A stretch of 8,787 bases of DNA. Source: Actinomycetota bacterium. Lineage in GTDB: Bacteria; Actinomycetota; Humimicrobiia; Humimicrobiales; Humimicrobiaceae. The position numbers and the translations under genes are program-made. The notes under the pieces were generated by a model. The model was not told where the DNA came from. It worked only from the letters and a program-made list of their open reading frames with translations, and did not search any database. This document shows positions 1 to 6,190 of the stretch, piece by piece. The stretch's first letter is position 1, and each line of letters starts with the position of its first letter. Location of the stretch: positions 1 to 8,787 of the forward strand of contig JAQVJB010000078.1 of the NCBI GenBank assembly GCA_028695395.1. Reading direction: 5' to 3'.

Positions 1-936
1 TTCAAGCCTTTTTTCCTCAAAATTAATAAAAGTCTCCCAGCTGTGCCCATAATAAGGCATTGTTATCATTTCTTTTTCTGCGAGGATATGATTATAGACA
101 GCAAATATTGTCGAAGGAGGAGTACAAAGATCTTTCATAGCACAAGATAAAATAGTATGGGATTTAATCCTGTCAGCAAGATTAAGATTGTCAAAATAGC
201 TTAAGGTCTCAAACATTTCCTTCTCTCGTTCCGGAAATTTTTTTATTAAACTCTGAAACTCAAAATAGGTGATATTTGAAAATTCCTCAGCCCACTCAAT
301 TGCTCTCTTGTAGTGGCACAAATAAGGCACTTCTGCTATTACAAGTTTCGGTCTGCTATCCAGCGCAGCTGTTGCAAGTGAAAGACCCCCTCCCTGGCTT
401 AAGCCTGTAAGACATAGTCTGCTTATATCTATTTCGTCCCTTTCAGCCAGAAAATTTATAGCTTTTATGCAATCCATATATACAAATCTGTAATAATAAT
501 CATCTTTGGAAAAAATACCTTTTGTCATTAATCCTATTGCAGATGGGGGCGGATATGTCCTACCGTCAAAAGATTCTCCATTTTGCCCCCTTATGTCTAT
601 TGCAAAAACAGCATATCCCATCAAAAGCCATTTCAGGTAATAATTGATTTTCTGCTTATTATCTCCATATCCATGAAAATAAAGAATTACAGGAAATGGA
701 GGTTTTGTTTTTGGGAGAAGATAATATCCGCAGATTCTTCCAGCTGAAAACCCGTCATAATAAACTTTGAAAGCTTTTATTTCTTCCACAATATAATCAA
801 TTGACTCAATATGTTCATTTAAAGGTTCACTGTTTGCGATTTTAAGAGTTTCATTCCAGAAATCATCGAAGTCTTTTTCTTTATATTGCTCGGGTAAATA
901 ATCAACTAATTCCTTATAAGACATATCTACTAGCAT
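1..936 (-). CDS. Acetyl xylan esterase / cephalosporin-C deacetylase family protein (CE7), 3'-truncated by the window edge
   Basis: I translated this frame by hand: 312 codons are open from the ATG to base 1 with no stop. CE7 enzymes are cytoplasmic serine esterases of the alpha/beta-hydrolase fold that remove acetyl groups from xylo-oligosaccharides and small esters. Visible are the oxyanion-region segment YFHGYGD (86-92), the CE7 hallmark RGQ (116-118), the nucleophile elbow GLSQG (178-182, Ser180), the acid in KDLCTPP (Asp269) and the His in YGHSW (His298). Spacing of the triad matches about 320-residue CE7 enzymes, so only the last few residues should be missing. No signal peptide is present. 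The start is fixed by GGAGG five bases upstream; Met5 would be too far from it. The family usually has His-Glu where this has His-Ser, so the exact substrate is open. The gene stands alone behind the LCP gene and its terminator. The family call is firm; the substrate is not. Confidence 0.9.
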   Translation of the reverse strand, partial: MLVDMSYKELVDYLPEQYKEKDFDDFWNETLKIANSEPLNEHIESIDYIVEEIKAFKVYYDGFSAGRICGYYLLPKTKPPFPVILYFHGYGDNKQKINYYLKWLLMGYAVFAIDIRGQNGESFDGRTYPPPSAIGLMTKGIFSKDDYYYRFVYMDCIKAINFLAERDEIDISRLCLTGLSQGGGLSLATAALDSRPKLVIAEVPYLCHYKRAIEWAEEFSNITYFEFQSLIKKFPEREKEMFETLSYFDNLNLADRIKSHTILSCAMKDLCTPPSTIFAVYNHILAEKEMITMPYYGHSWETFINFEEKRLE

Positions 937-1057
937 TGCTGCCTCCGGTTGTTAAATAATAATTTGCTTGATTTTATTTTAAATCAATTAATTAAATTTT
1001 TCACAAAGATTTAATACTGCTTTGAATAAAATTTAATGCCTTATAAAGAAAAACATT
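937..1057 (-). promoter_or_regulatory. Leader and probable promoter region of the CE7 esterase gene
   Basis: This very AT-rich stretch lies between the LCP terminator and the esterase start, so the esterase promoter should be here. Two weak sigma-A-like pairs can be drawn on the minus strand: TTGTGA (1001-1006) with TTTAAA (978-983), and TTGATT (982-987) with AATTAT (959-964). Both have 17-bp spacers. Neither is convincing, and the second would leave a very short leader. The Shine-Dalgarno GGAGG sits at 942-946. Confidence 0.35.
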
Positions 1058-1090
1058 AAAAAATGACCCGGATAATTCCGGGTCATTTTT
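1058..1090 (-). terminator. Rho-independent terminator after the LCP gene (symmetrical, could work both ways)
   Basis: A perfect 13-bp inverted repeat (arms 1059-1071 and 1078-1090) encloses a 6-nt AT loop. The stem core is GACCCGG/CCGGGTC, flanked by an A run on one side and a T run on the other. Read on the minus strand it starts 27 nt after the LCP stop and ends in a U tract, so it should end LCP transcription before the esterase gene. A matching T run on the plus strand means it could also stop opposing transcripts. Confidence 0.9.
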
Positions 1091-1117
1091 AATTGCTTAT
1101 ACTATGTTTTATTTCTT

Positions 1118-2392
1118 TTACTGACTCGACACCCATGAGAAGAACTGGTTTTTAGATGCCTCATTATAACCAACTGCACTTGCAGAACCGAAACTCTGGG
1201 GCCATGAATCAAATCTTTGAATCGAAAAATCTCCAGCCCCCATGGAAGCCAGTGCAGGTAAAATCTGCCTAGCTTGTTCTATAGAAATATTCGTCCAGAT
1301 AAATCCCGTCAGTTTGTTAAGAAAATCAGGAAGATTTGACAGTTTTACCATATCTTTTTTCTGTTGCATAAGGTTTATAAGAAGCATTGCTGCCTGCATC
1401 TCCCTAGAATATGCCCCGCCTCCATAAAGAGATCTTCCATGTCTTGCCCTGCAAAGCGCAAGAGCCTGTTCTCCATTTATGTGATGAGTTCCCTTTGAAA
1501 GATAACAGCCTGAAAAAGAATCAGCAATATCTTCCTCAACCGTTACTGTCACTCCACCAAAAAAATCAATAAGCGGTTTAAAGCCATCAAAATCCGTAAC
1601 TGCATAAAAATCAATAGGGATACCTGTGAAGTTTTCAAATGCAGACTCTGCGAGAGCATTCCCTCCTATTGCATGCGCTCCATTTATTTTCTGTGTCCTA
1701 TGTCCTGGTATTGCTGCCCATGTGTCTCTGGGTATGGGAACAATAATAGCTTTTCTGGTATCAAGATTTAAATGTACAAAAATATTAATGTCAGTTCTTC
1801 CGCTTACCCTTCCTCCTGGTCTGTCAAAAGCACTATCATCACCCCATAATATGAAATTAACTTTATTGCCGGCAACAAATCCGTTATTGCTTCCAAGGCC
1901 GCTTTGCTGCCAAGTCAAACCTGAAGTGCTTGATGACGAAGCACCTGCATACGGGACAATTCCATAGTTTGAACAAAGTGATACAAATTCCTGTGACTGA
2001 AGAAATCCTTCAAGGACTTTTTCGCGGGATACTCCGGAATTAAGTTTTGCAAGCCAGGTATTATAACCTATATTGTCTGCCTCTCTATTAAAAAAAGCTT
2101 TATACATTATTTTAACAAAGGAGCTATTGTCATATTTTTTACCTATAAATTCATTGCTTAAAACTATACCTTTTGCAACATCGGACCCTGTTTTTACTTT
2201 ATTTACAAGTTGGCTTGTCCATGAATCAAGGCCTGCTGCATCAGGCGCCCTGCCAAGACAGTTTGCATAAAAACTTGTTACAAATGCTCTTACCTGAGAA
2301 TTTGAATCAGCTCCAAGGCTGGAAGGGATTAAAACAATAGATAGGGCAAGTATTGTCATAAAAACAATCATATACTTAAGCTTGCGACCCAT
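1118..2392 (-). CDS. Secreted LytR-CpsA-Psr (LCP) family protein with N-terminal DUF4214 repeats
   Basis: LCP proteins transfer polyprenyl-phosphate-linked glycopolymers such as teichoic acids or capsule onto peptidoglycan outside the membrane. Residues 1-28 form a signal peptide (Lys/Arg start, hydrophobic 8-22, likely cut near LGA-DS) or an uncleaved anchor. Residues about 33-140 hold two copies of a 50-residue DUF4214 unit: FYANCLGRAPDAAGLDSW near 41 and MYKAFFNREADNIGYNTW near 96. A Ser-rich linker (150-158) follows. The LCP core (about 178-343) shows WGDDS, GRTD (198-201), PIPRDTW (219-225), KINGAHAIGG, a GGVTV motif, RARHGR (315-320) and SREMQ (329-333). These supply the Arg and Asp residues that bind the lipid pyrophosphate in this family. 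The tail 344-424 is less conserved. GGAG six bases upstream supports the ATG. It is flanked by its own probable promoter and a strong terminator, so it is probably monocistronic. DUF4214 on an LCP enzyme is unusual and may target it to a surface polymer; that role is inference. Confidence 0.88.
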   Translation of the reverse strand: MGRKLKYMIVFMTILALSIVLIPSSLGADSNSQVRAFVTSFYANCLGRAPDAAGLDSWTSQLVNKVKTGSDVAKGIVLSNEFIGKKYDNSSFVKIMYKAFFNREADNIGYNTWLAKLNSGVSREKVLEGFLQSQEFVSLCSNYGIVPYAGASSSSTSGLTWQQSGLGSNNGFVAGNKVNFILWGDDSAFDRPGGRVSGRTDINIFVHLNLDTRKAIIVPIPRDTWAAIPGHRTQKINGAHAIGGNALAESAFENFTGIPIDFYAVTDFDGFKPLIDFFGGVTVTVEEDIADSFSGCYLSKGTHHINGEQALALCRARHGRSLYGGGAYSREMQAAMLLINLMQQKKDMVKLSNLPDFLNKLTGFIWTNISIEQARQILPALASMGAGDFSIQRFDSWPQSFGSASAVGYNEASKNQFFSWVSSQ

Positions 2393-2425
2393 TAATAACT
2401 CCTTTCAGTTCCATCTAATTTTATT

Positions 2426-2461
2426 TTTCTTGATTATATTATTTATTTCAAAACATTGTAA
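2426..2461 (-). promoter_or_regulatory. Candidate sigma-A-type promoter for the LCP gene
   Basis: On the minus strand a perfect TATAAT (2433-2438) follows a poor -35 TTACAA (2456-2461) with a 17-bp spacer. Transcription would begin near 2426 and give a leader of about 33 nt containing the Shine-Dalgarno. The upstream TIGR02757 gene ends 125 bp away, and no strong terminator hairpin is seen between them, so some read-through is possible. Confidence 0.45.
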
Positions 2462-2517
2462 CAGAAAATCAGCCGGACACCTAAAATAATATGGGTGAAT
2501 AATACTCAAAAAAGTTT

Positions 2518-3303
2518 TTACATTTTACAATTATTAAATAAAAGATTTAATTTTTCCCTGTCATGCATACTGATTCTGGTTAATGCAAAATCATATTTTA
2601 CAGGATCCTCAGGATTTATTTTTTTAAAACAGTCTGTAATTTCAATTACTGTCTTTATTCCGGCTTGTTTTCTCTTAGTGAAATCAAGCTTGCAGCATAT
2701 CCTGTACATGTGAGTATCAAGAGGTATCAAAAGTTTTGATTTCTGTATAAAATCCCATCCTCCAGGATCTACATTATCTTTTCTTACCATCCATCTTAAA
2801 AATAGGTTGAATCTTTTATACGCACTGCTTCCATCCGGTTTTGAGACAAGGGAATTATAATCATTGCTTATTTCATTACCGATTATTTTTATAAATCTGT
2901 TCAACGAATTAAAAATATTTACTTCATTATCATCATAAATACTGCTAAAACATTGCCCTATTGTCTCGTATCTGCCGATTATTCTCTTTAGGGCAACTAA
3001 TAATAAAATTATTTCATATTCAGTTGTAAACCTGTGAACAAAACCCTTAAATAATCCTTTTAGATCATTTTCATTAAAATAAACAAGGAAATCGTATGGT
3101 TTTTCCATTACCTTTAAGATGCTTGTAATGCTTTTTAATATCTGCGCAACTCTTCCATAAGCAAGCAGCGCAGATATTAACCCGACGATTTCCCTGTCTT
3201 TTAAATCTTTATAATCATAAAGAAATTCCAAAGGATCAGGATGGACATATTTGATATCATTATAATGTGAATAAATATTTTCCAGCTCTTCTGGTATGCC
3301 CAT
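2518..3303 (-). CDS. TIGR02757 / DUF2400 family protein of unknown function
   Basis: The 261-residue product matches the length and pattern of the uncharacterised TIGR02757 (DUF2400) family. Visible are the N-terminal IYSHYND and DPLEFLYDY, REIVGLISALLAYGRV (37-52), KRFNLFLRWMVR (163-173 region), the DPGGW segment (179-183), LIPLDTHMYRIC (192-203) and PEDPVKYDFAL (231-241). There is no signal peptide or membrane segment, so it should be cytoplasmic. The LIPLDTH segment resembles the catalytic-Asp region of helix-hairpin-helix DNA glycosylases such as endonuclease III, but the hairpin LPGVG motif and the four-Cys cluster are absent. The start is certain because an in-frame TAA directly precedes the ATG. 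There is no good Shine-Dalgarno, and the gene begins 8 nt after the desulfoferrodoxin stop, so translational coupling is likely. The family call is firm; function is unknown. Confidence 0.85.
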   Translation of the reverse strand: MGIPEELENIYSHYNDIKYVHPDPLEFLYDYKDLKDREIVGLISALLAYGRVAQILKSITSILKVMEKPYDFLVYFNENDLKGLFKGFVHRFTTEYEIILLLVALKRIIGRYETIGQCFSSIYDDNEVNIFNSLNRFIKIIGNEISNDYNSLVSKPDGSSAYKRFNLFLRWMVRKDNVDPGGWDFIQKSKLLIPLDTHMYRICCKLDFTKRKQAGIKTVIEITDCFKKINPEDPVKYDFALTRISMHDREKLNLLFNNCKM

Positions 3304-3311
3304 TTAAGATG

Positions 3312-3692
3312 CTAAGCTTTCCACAATCCATGAAGATTACAATATTCCCTGACAGTAATATTGCCGGTTATGTCTATACAAAATTCCGCTTCCGGTTTTT
3401 CGCCAGGTTTCAGGAATTTCCTGTACGCTTTGCCTCCTTCATCAATAATTTCTATCCATTCGATATAATGTTTTTCTTCCATTGGATGTGCAACGCTTCC
3501 AACCTTTACGGCAACTTTATTATCATTGATTTCAACAACAGGAACATGTTTTTCCAAAGCCGCATCAATTGTATTTTCTTCATAAAGCTTCATAGGCTGA
3601 TCGCAGCAAACCAGTTCTCCGACACCTTCATGAAGCATCTCTACTATGTTGCCGCAAACTTCACACTTGTAAATCTGCAATATTTTCGTCAT
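3312..3692 (-). CDS. dfx: Desulfoferrodoxin (class I, two-iron superoxide reductase)
   Basis: This is a cytoplasmic enzyme of anaerobes that reduces superoxide to hydrogen peroxide without producing oxygen. The 126 residues comprise an N-terminal desulforedoxin-like domain with Cys10, Cys13, Cys29 and Cys30, which bind the Fe(SCys)4 centre I. The catalytic domain follows. Its centre II ligands are all visible: His49 in EKHVP, His69 in VAHPM, His75 in EKHYIEWI, and Cys118 and His121 in CNLHGLW. The Glu47-Lys48 pair that helps proton and substrate handling is also present. Having all four N-terminal cysteines makes it class I, not neelaredoxin. GGAGG lies just upstream of the ATG. The FAD oxidoreductase gene precedes it on the same strand by 93 bp, and the TIGR02757 gene follows after 8 nt. 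The electron donor is usually rubredoxin; no rubredoxin gene lies in this window. Confidence 0.97.
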   Translation of the reverse strand: MTKILQIYKCEVCGNIVEMLHEGVGELVCCDQPMKLYEENTIDAALEKHVPVVEINDNKVAVKVGSVAHPMEEKHYIEWIEIIDEGGKAYRKFLKPGEKPEAEFCIDITGNITVREYCNLHGLWKA

Positions 3693-3722
3693 TTTCCCTC
3701 CTGGTACTTTTTAATATTTCTT

Positions 3723-3758
3723 ATAAGTAATATTAATTTTTTTATTATTATATTTCAA
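3723..3758 (-). promoter_or_regulatory. dfx: Candidate promoter for dfx, with a PerR-box-like sequence in the spacer
   Basis: The minus strand carries TTGAAA (3753-3758), a 17-bp spacer and TAATAT (3730-3735), upstream of the dfx Shine-Dalgarno. The 15-mer at 3739-3753 agrees with the PerR box (TTATAATNATTATAA) at 11 of 14 defined positions. In DNA this rich in A and T such a match has little weight. It would mean dfx and the TIGR02757 gene can be transcribed apart from the oxidoreductase gene. Confidence 0.4.
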
Positions 3759-3785
3759 TGAATAAGATTTCTAATAGTTGATAAT

Positions 3786-4469
3786 CTAATCATATCCTGG
3801 AAAATAATCGGTCCGGATATTTTCTTTGCTGACACCCTTTTTATAAAATATTTCCTCTATAGCTTTAATCATATTTATAGGCCCTGAAAGATAAATTATT
3901 TTATCATTATAATCGTTATATATCTTATCAAGTTCTTCCTCGCATATGGATTCTGGAGCAATAAAATAATATATTCTAAAATTGTTTTTAGAATTTCCTA
4001 TTTCTTCAAGTTCATTCTTAAAAGCAATATTATTATCTCTGTTTGCATATAATAAATCCGCCTGAAATGATTTTTCTTTATATTGCAAGTCCATCAATAT
4101 CGACCTTACCGGCGTTATGCCAATTCCTCCGGCAATAAATAAAATTTTTCTACTTAAGTCTTCGACAAGGAATTTACCTTTTGGCTGGGAACATTCAATA
4201 ATATCCCCCGCTTTTAATTCACTTAATATTTTCTTAAAAGTAGAGGATTTTTTTGTTTCTATCCTGGTCGTAATGGTTATTCTTTTTTCAAAAGGTGCAG
4301 AAGAAATTGTGAAAAATCTTTTTACTCCCCTGTTATCTGCGTTTTCATGCGGAATAATCAACTGAAGGTATTGTCCGGCCTGCCATTTGAGTGAATCAAT
4401 ATTATTAAAATGAAAAGAAAATATACCCTTTATTATCTCCTCTTTCTTAATAAGCTTAAGATTTGGCAA
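3786..4469 (-). CDS. FAD/NAD(P)H oxidoreductase of the ferredoxin-NADP reductase family
   Basis: The 227-residue flavoprotein has the two-domain ferredoxin-reductase layout and no iron-sulfur domain. An FAD-binding beta-barrel (about 1-105) shows AGQYLQL (31-37), the flavin motif RFFTISS (51-57) and the pyrophosphate contact KSSTF (74-78). The NAD(P)-binding domain (about 108-227) shows FIAGGIGITP (111-120), LLYANR (139-144), YLSGPINM (193-200) and the family ending DYFPGY (221-226). It should move electrons from NAD(P)H through FAD to a small carrier or directly to a partner. The start is a TTG, chosen because GGAGG lies nine bases upstream and no in-frame ATG fits. It reads toward dfx, 93 bp away, so it may serve superoxide reduction, though that is inference. 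It diverges from the tautomerase gene. The family is clear; the partner is unknown. Confidence 0.88.
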   Translation of the reverse strand: MPNLKLIKKEEIIKGIFSFHFNNIDSLKWQAGQYLQLIIPHENADNRGVKRFFTISSAPFEKRITITTRIETKKSSTFKKILSELKAGDIIECSQPKGKFLVEDLSRKILFIAGGIGITPVRSILMDLQYKEKSFQADLLYANRDNNIAFKNELEEIGNSKNNFRIYYFIAPESICEEELDKIYNDYNDKIIYLSGPINMIKAIEEIFYKKGVSKENIRTDYFPGYD

Positions 4470-4478
4470 TATGATACA

Positions 4479-4483
4479 CCTCC
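4479..4483 (-). promoter_or_regulatory. Shine-Dalgarno that fixes a TTG start of the oxidoreductase
   Basis: GGAGG on the minus strand, inside GTGGAGGTG, lies nine bases before TTG at 4467-4469. No ATG or GTG in the same frame lies nearby, so it selects the TTG start and makes the encoded N-terminus PNLKLIKKEE after the initiator Met. Confidence 0.75.
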
Positions 4484-4612
4484 ACTCTTTAAAATAAATG
4501 CTAAATAATCCTTCCGTAAAAAACCCTGAAAAATAAAAACCTTTATTTAACTTGATTTATAATTAATAATATTAAATTATTTTGTGAATTATTCAATTGA
4601 ATTTACATGAAA

Positions 4613-4617
4613 GGAGG
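4613..4617 (+). promoter_or_regulatory. Shine-Dalgarno that fixes a TTG start of the tautomerase
   Basis: AAAGGAGG ends at 4617, five bases before TTG at 4623-4625. The ATG at 4607 is out of frame and lies upstream of this site. The choice matters because it places Pro directly after the initiator Met, which tautomerase chemistry requires. Confidence 0.85.
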
Positions 4618-4622
4618 CAAAA

Positions 4623-4811
4623 TTGCCTTATGTTAATATCTATTTACTGGATGGAAGAACAGAAGAACAAAAAAGAGAAATGTCTTCCAGAATAACTGAT
4701 GTAATTTCCGAAGTCGGTAAAGTTCAAAAAGAAATGGTCCATATACTATTTATAGATATGCCAAAAACAAATATTTCAAAAGGCGGAATACTGGTTTCTG
4801 ATAAAAAATAA
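4623..4811 (+). CDS. 4-oxalocrotonate tautomerase family protein
   Basis: This 62-residue product is the standard length for the small tautomerases that move a proton between enol and keto forms, using an N-terminal proline as the base; they normally assemble as hexamers. The sequence starts Met-Pro-Tyr-Val, so removal of Met exposes the catalytic Pro1. Arg12 (mature Arg11), in LLDGRTEEQKR, matches the substrate-binding Arg of the family. The second family Arg (mature 39) falls near HILFID and seems replaced by His40, as in other members lacking it at that place. The end, ISKGGILVSD (51-60), follows the common family pattern of Gly-Gly then Ser-Asp. The substrate cannot be read from sequence, and no aromatic-degradation genes lie nearby. 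It starts at a TTG with a strong Shine-Dalgarno. It is the only plus-strand gene and converges on the MATE gene with 5 nt between stops. Confidence 0.88.
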   Translation: MPYVNIYLLDGRTEEQKREMSSRITDVISEVGKVQKEMVHILFIDMPKTNISKGGILVSDKK

Positions 4812-4816
4812 ATATC

Positions 4817-6190
4817 TTAGTTTATTTCAGGTTGCAATATAGTTTTCAGCTGCAGTTTTCTGATTACCTTTAGTTCATAAAAAATAAAAATAATTGTCAT
4901 AATTGTTGAAAGCAAATCGCTTAAAGGCATGGAAAACCATACGCCGTTCAGCCCCATAAAAAGCGGAAGGACTATGATTGCAGGTATTAAAAAAATCACC
5001 TGTCTTGATATATTAAGAATTAATGCAGGAATTGCTTTTCCTATTGCCTGGAAAAAAGTACCACCTACTATCTGAACCCCAAGTGTTATAAAAAACAGCG
5101 ATACAATCCTAATCGGCAATATCCCCAGGTCTATCATGCTTTTATCGCTGCTAAAAATCCTTAAAAGAAAACCAGGAAAACCAAAAATAAGCACAAAAGA
5201 AAGTGCGGAAATTATAGTAGTCCATATAAATGCTTCTTTTAGGACTTTTTTTACTCTGATATAATTTTTAGCACCATAATTAAACCCTGTAATTGTCGAA
5301 AATGCCTGAGCAATGCCGATTATAGGCATAATAGTTATATCCATGACCCTGATTGCAATACCGATTATTGCAATATGCATATCGCTTCCGTACTGCATTA
5401 TTGCTCTGTTAAACAATATAAAAATTACACTATCGACAATGCTCATTAAAAAAGAAGGGAACCCTATTTTGATTATTTCCCAAATAAGCTTAAACCTTAT
5501 TTTAAACATATTTAAGTTAAACTTGAAAATACTTTTACTTAAATTAAAATAGATCAGAATATAAATCATATTTATTATCTGGCTAATAATTGTAGCTATA
5601 GCTGCACCCTTTACGCCCATTTTGAAGACAAATATAAAAATGGGATCAAGTATTATATTGAGCACAGCACCGATGATTAAAGAATACATTGCTGCTCTGG
5701 GTCTGCCTTCGGCCCTTATAAGATTATTTCCAAGAACATCAAAAGAGTAGAAAATAAAACCCAGTATTATAATTGAAAGATAATCTTTAGAATAAGGCAG
5801 TACATCTTTTGATGCTCCAAAAAACATCAGCATCTTATCCATTGAAAAATAGAATACTATCATTAAAATAATGCTGATAGCAGTATTTATTATTAATGCA
5901 TTCCCTGCAGTTGAAGATGCTTTATCCCTGTCTTTTGCTCCTAGGCAGCGGGATATTATAGAAGCAGAACCTGTTCCAACCATATACCCTACTGCAAACA
6001 TTAATATCTGCAAGGGGAGCACTATCGCAAGTCCGGCTATTGCAAGAGGCCCCACGCCATGTCCTACATAAAGAGTATCTATTACATTATATAAAGCACT
6101 AAATACCAGGCCTGTTATCGCAGGAATTGAAAATTTAAATAATAATTTTCTTAAATTTTCATTTAGAATCAATTTTCTTTCCGAATCCAT
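4817..6190 (-). CDS. MATE family efflux transporter (MepA/NorM-like)
   Basis: MATE proteins are inner-membrane antiporters that export cationic drugs or metabolites against Na+ or H+. The 457 residues form two six-helix halves, the usual 12 segments and length. Family marks are FSALYNVIDTLYVGH (30-44) in helix 1, NNLIRAEGRPRAAM (155-168), the strong signature LDPIFIFVFKMGVKGAAIAT (181-200), GFNYGAKNY (302-310), and QAIGKAIPAL (381-390) as the C-half counterpart of the 155-168 loop. The pattern is closest to the MepA-like bacterial branch, but the substrate cannot be inferred. The ATG is preceded by AAGGTG five bases away. It appears to be transcribed alone from a promoter about 170 bp upstream. 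Its stop faces the tautomerase stop with no obvious terminator between them. Confidence 0.95.
   Translation of the reverse strand: MDSERKLILNENLRKLLFKFSIPAITGLVFSALYNVIDTLYVGHGVGPLAIAGLAIVLPLQILMFAVGYMVGTGSASIISRCLGAKDRDKASSTAGNALIINTAISIILMIVFYFSMDKMLMFFGASKDVLPYSKDYLSIIILGFIFYSFDVLGNNLIRAEGRPRAAMYSLIIGAVLNIILDPIFIFVFKMGVKGAAIATIISQIINMIYILIYFNLSKSIFKFNLNMFKIRFKLIWEIIKIGFPSFLMSIVDSVIFILFNRAIMQYGSDMHIAIIGIAIRVMDITIMPIIGIAQAFSTITGFNYGAKNYIRVKKVLKEAFIWTTIISALSFVLIFGFPGFLLRIFSSDKSMIDLGILPIRIVSLFFITLGVQIVGGTFFQAIGKAIPALILNISRQVIFLIPAIIVLPLFMGLNGVWFSMPLSDLLSTIMTIIFIFYELKVIRKLQLKTILQPEIN

Larger units (their letters stand above)
4470..4622. promoter_or_regulatory. Divergent promoter region between the oxidoreductase and tautomerase genes
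   Basis: These 153 bp must hold promoters for both directions. Plus strand: TTGATT (4552-4557), 17 bp, AATTAT (4575-4580) for the tautomerase. Minus strand: TTGAAT (4591-4596), 17 bp, AATATT (4568-4573) for the oxidoreductase. Each hexamer matches consensus at only 4 of 6 positions. A perfect 12-bp palindrome (ATTCAATTGAAT, 4591-4602) covers the minus -35 and lies just after the expected tautomerase start site, where an operator for both would sit. The hexamers and the operator idea are tentative. Confidence 0.35.

Noticed and set aside
1626..1967. A 113-codon plus-strand frame inside the LCP gene
   Set aside because: It mirrors the complementary frame of well-conserved LCP coding sequence and shows no motif or ribosome site.
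3267..3761. A 164-codon open frame on the plus strand opposite dfx
   Set aside because: It is antisense to dfx, which has every metal ligand in place. Its product is Phe/Ile-rich with no family pattern and no Shine-Dalgarno.
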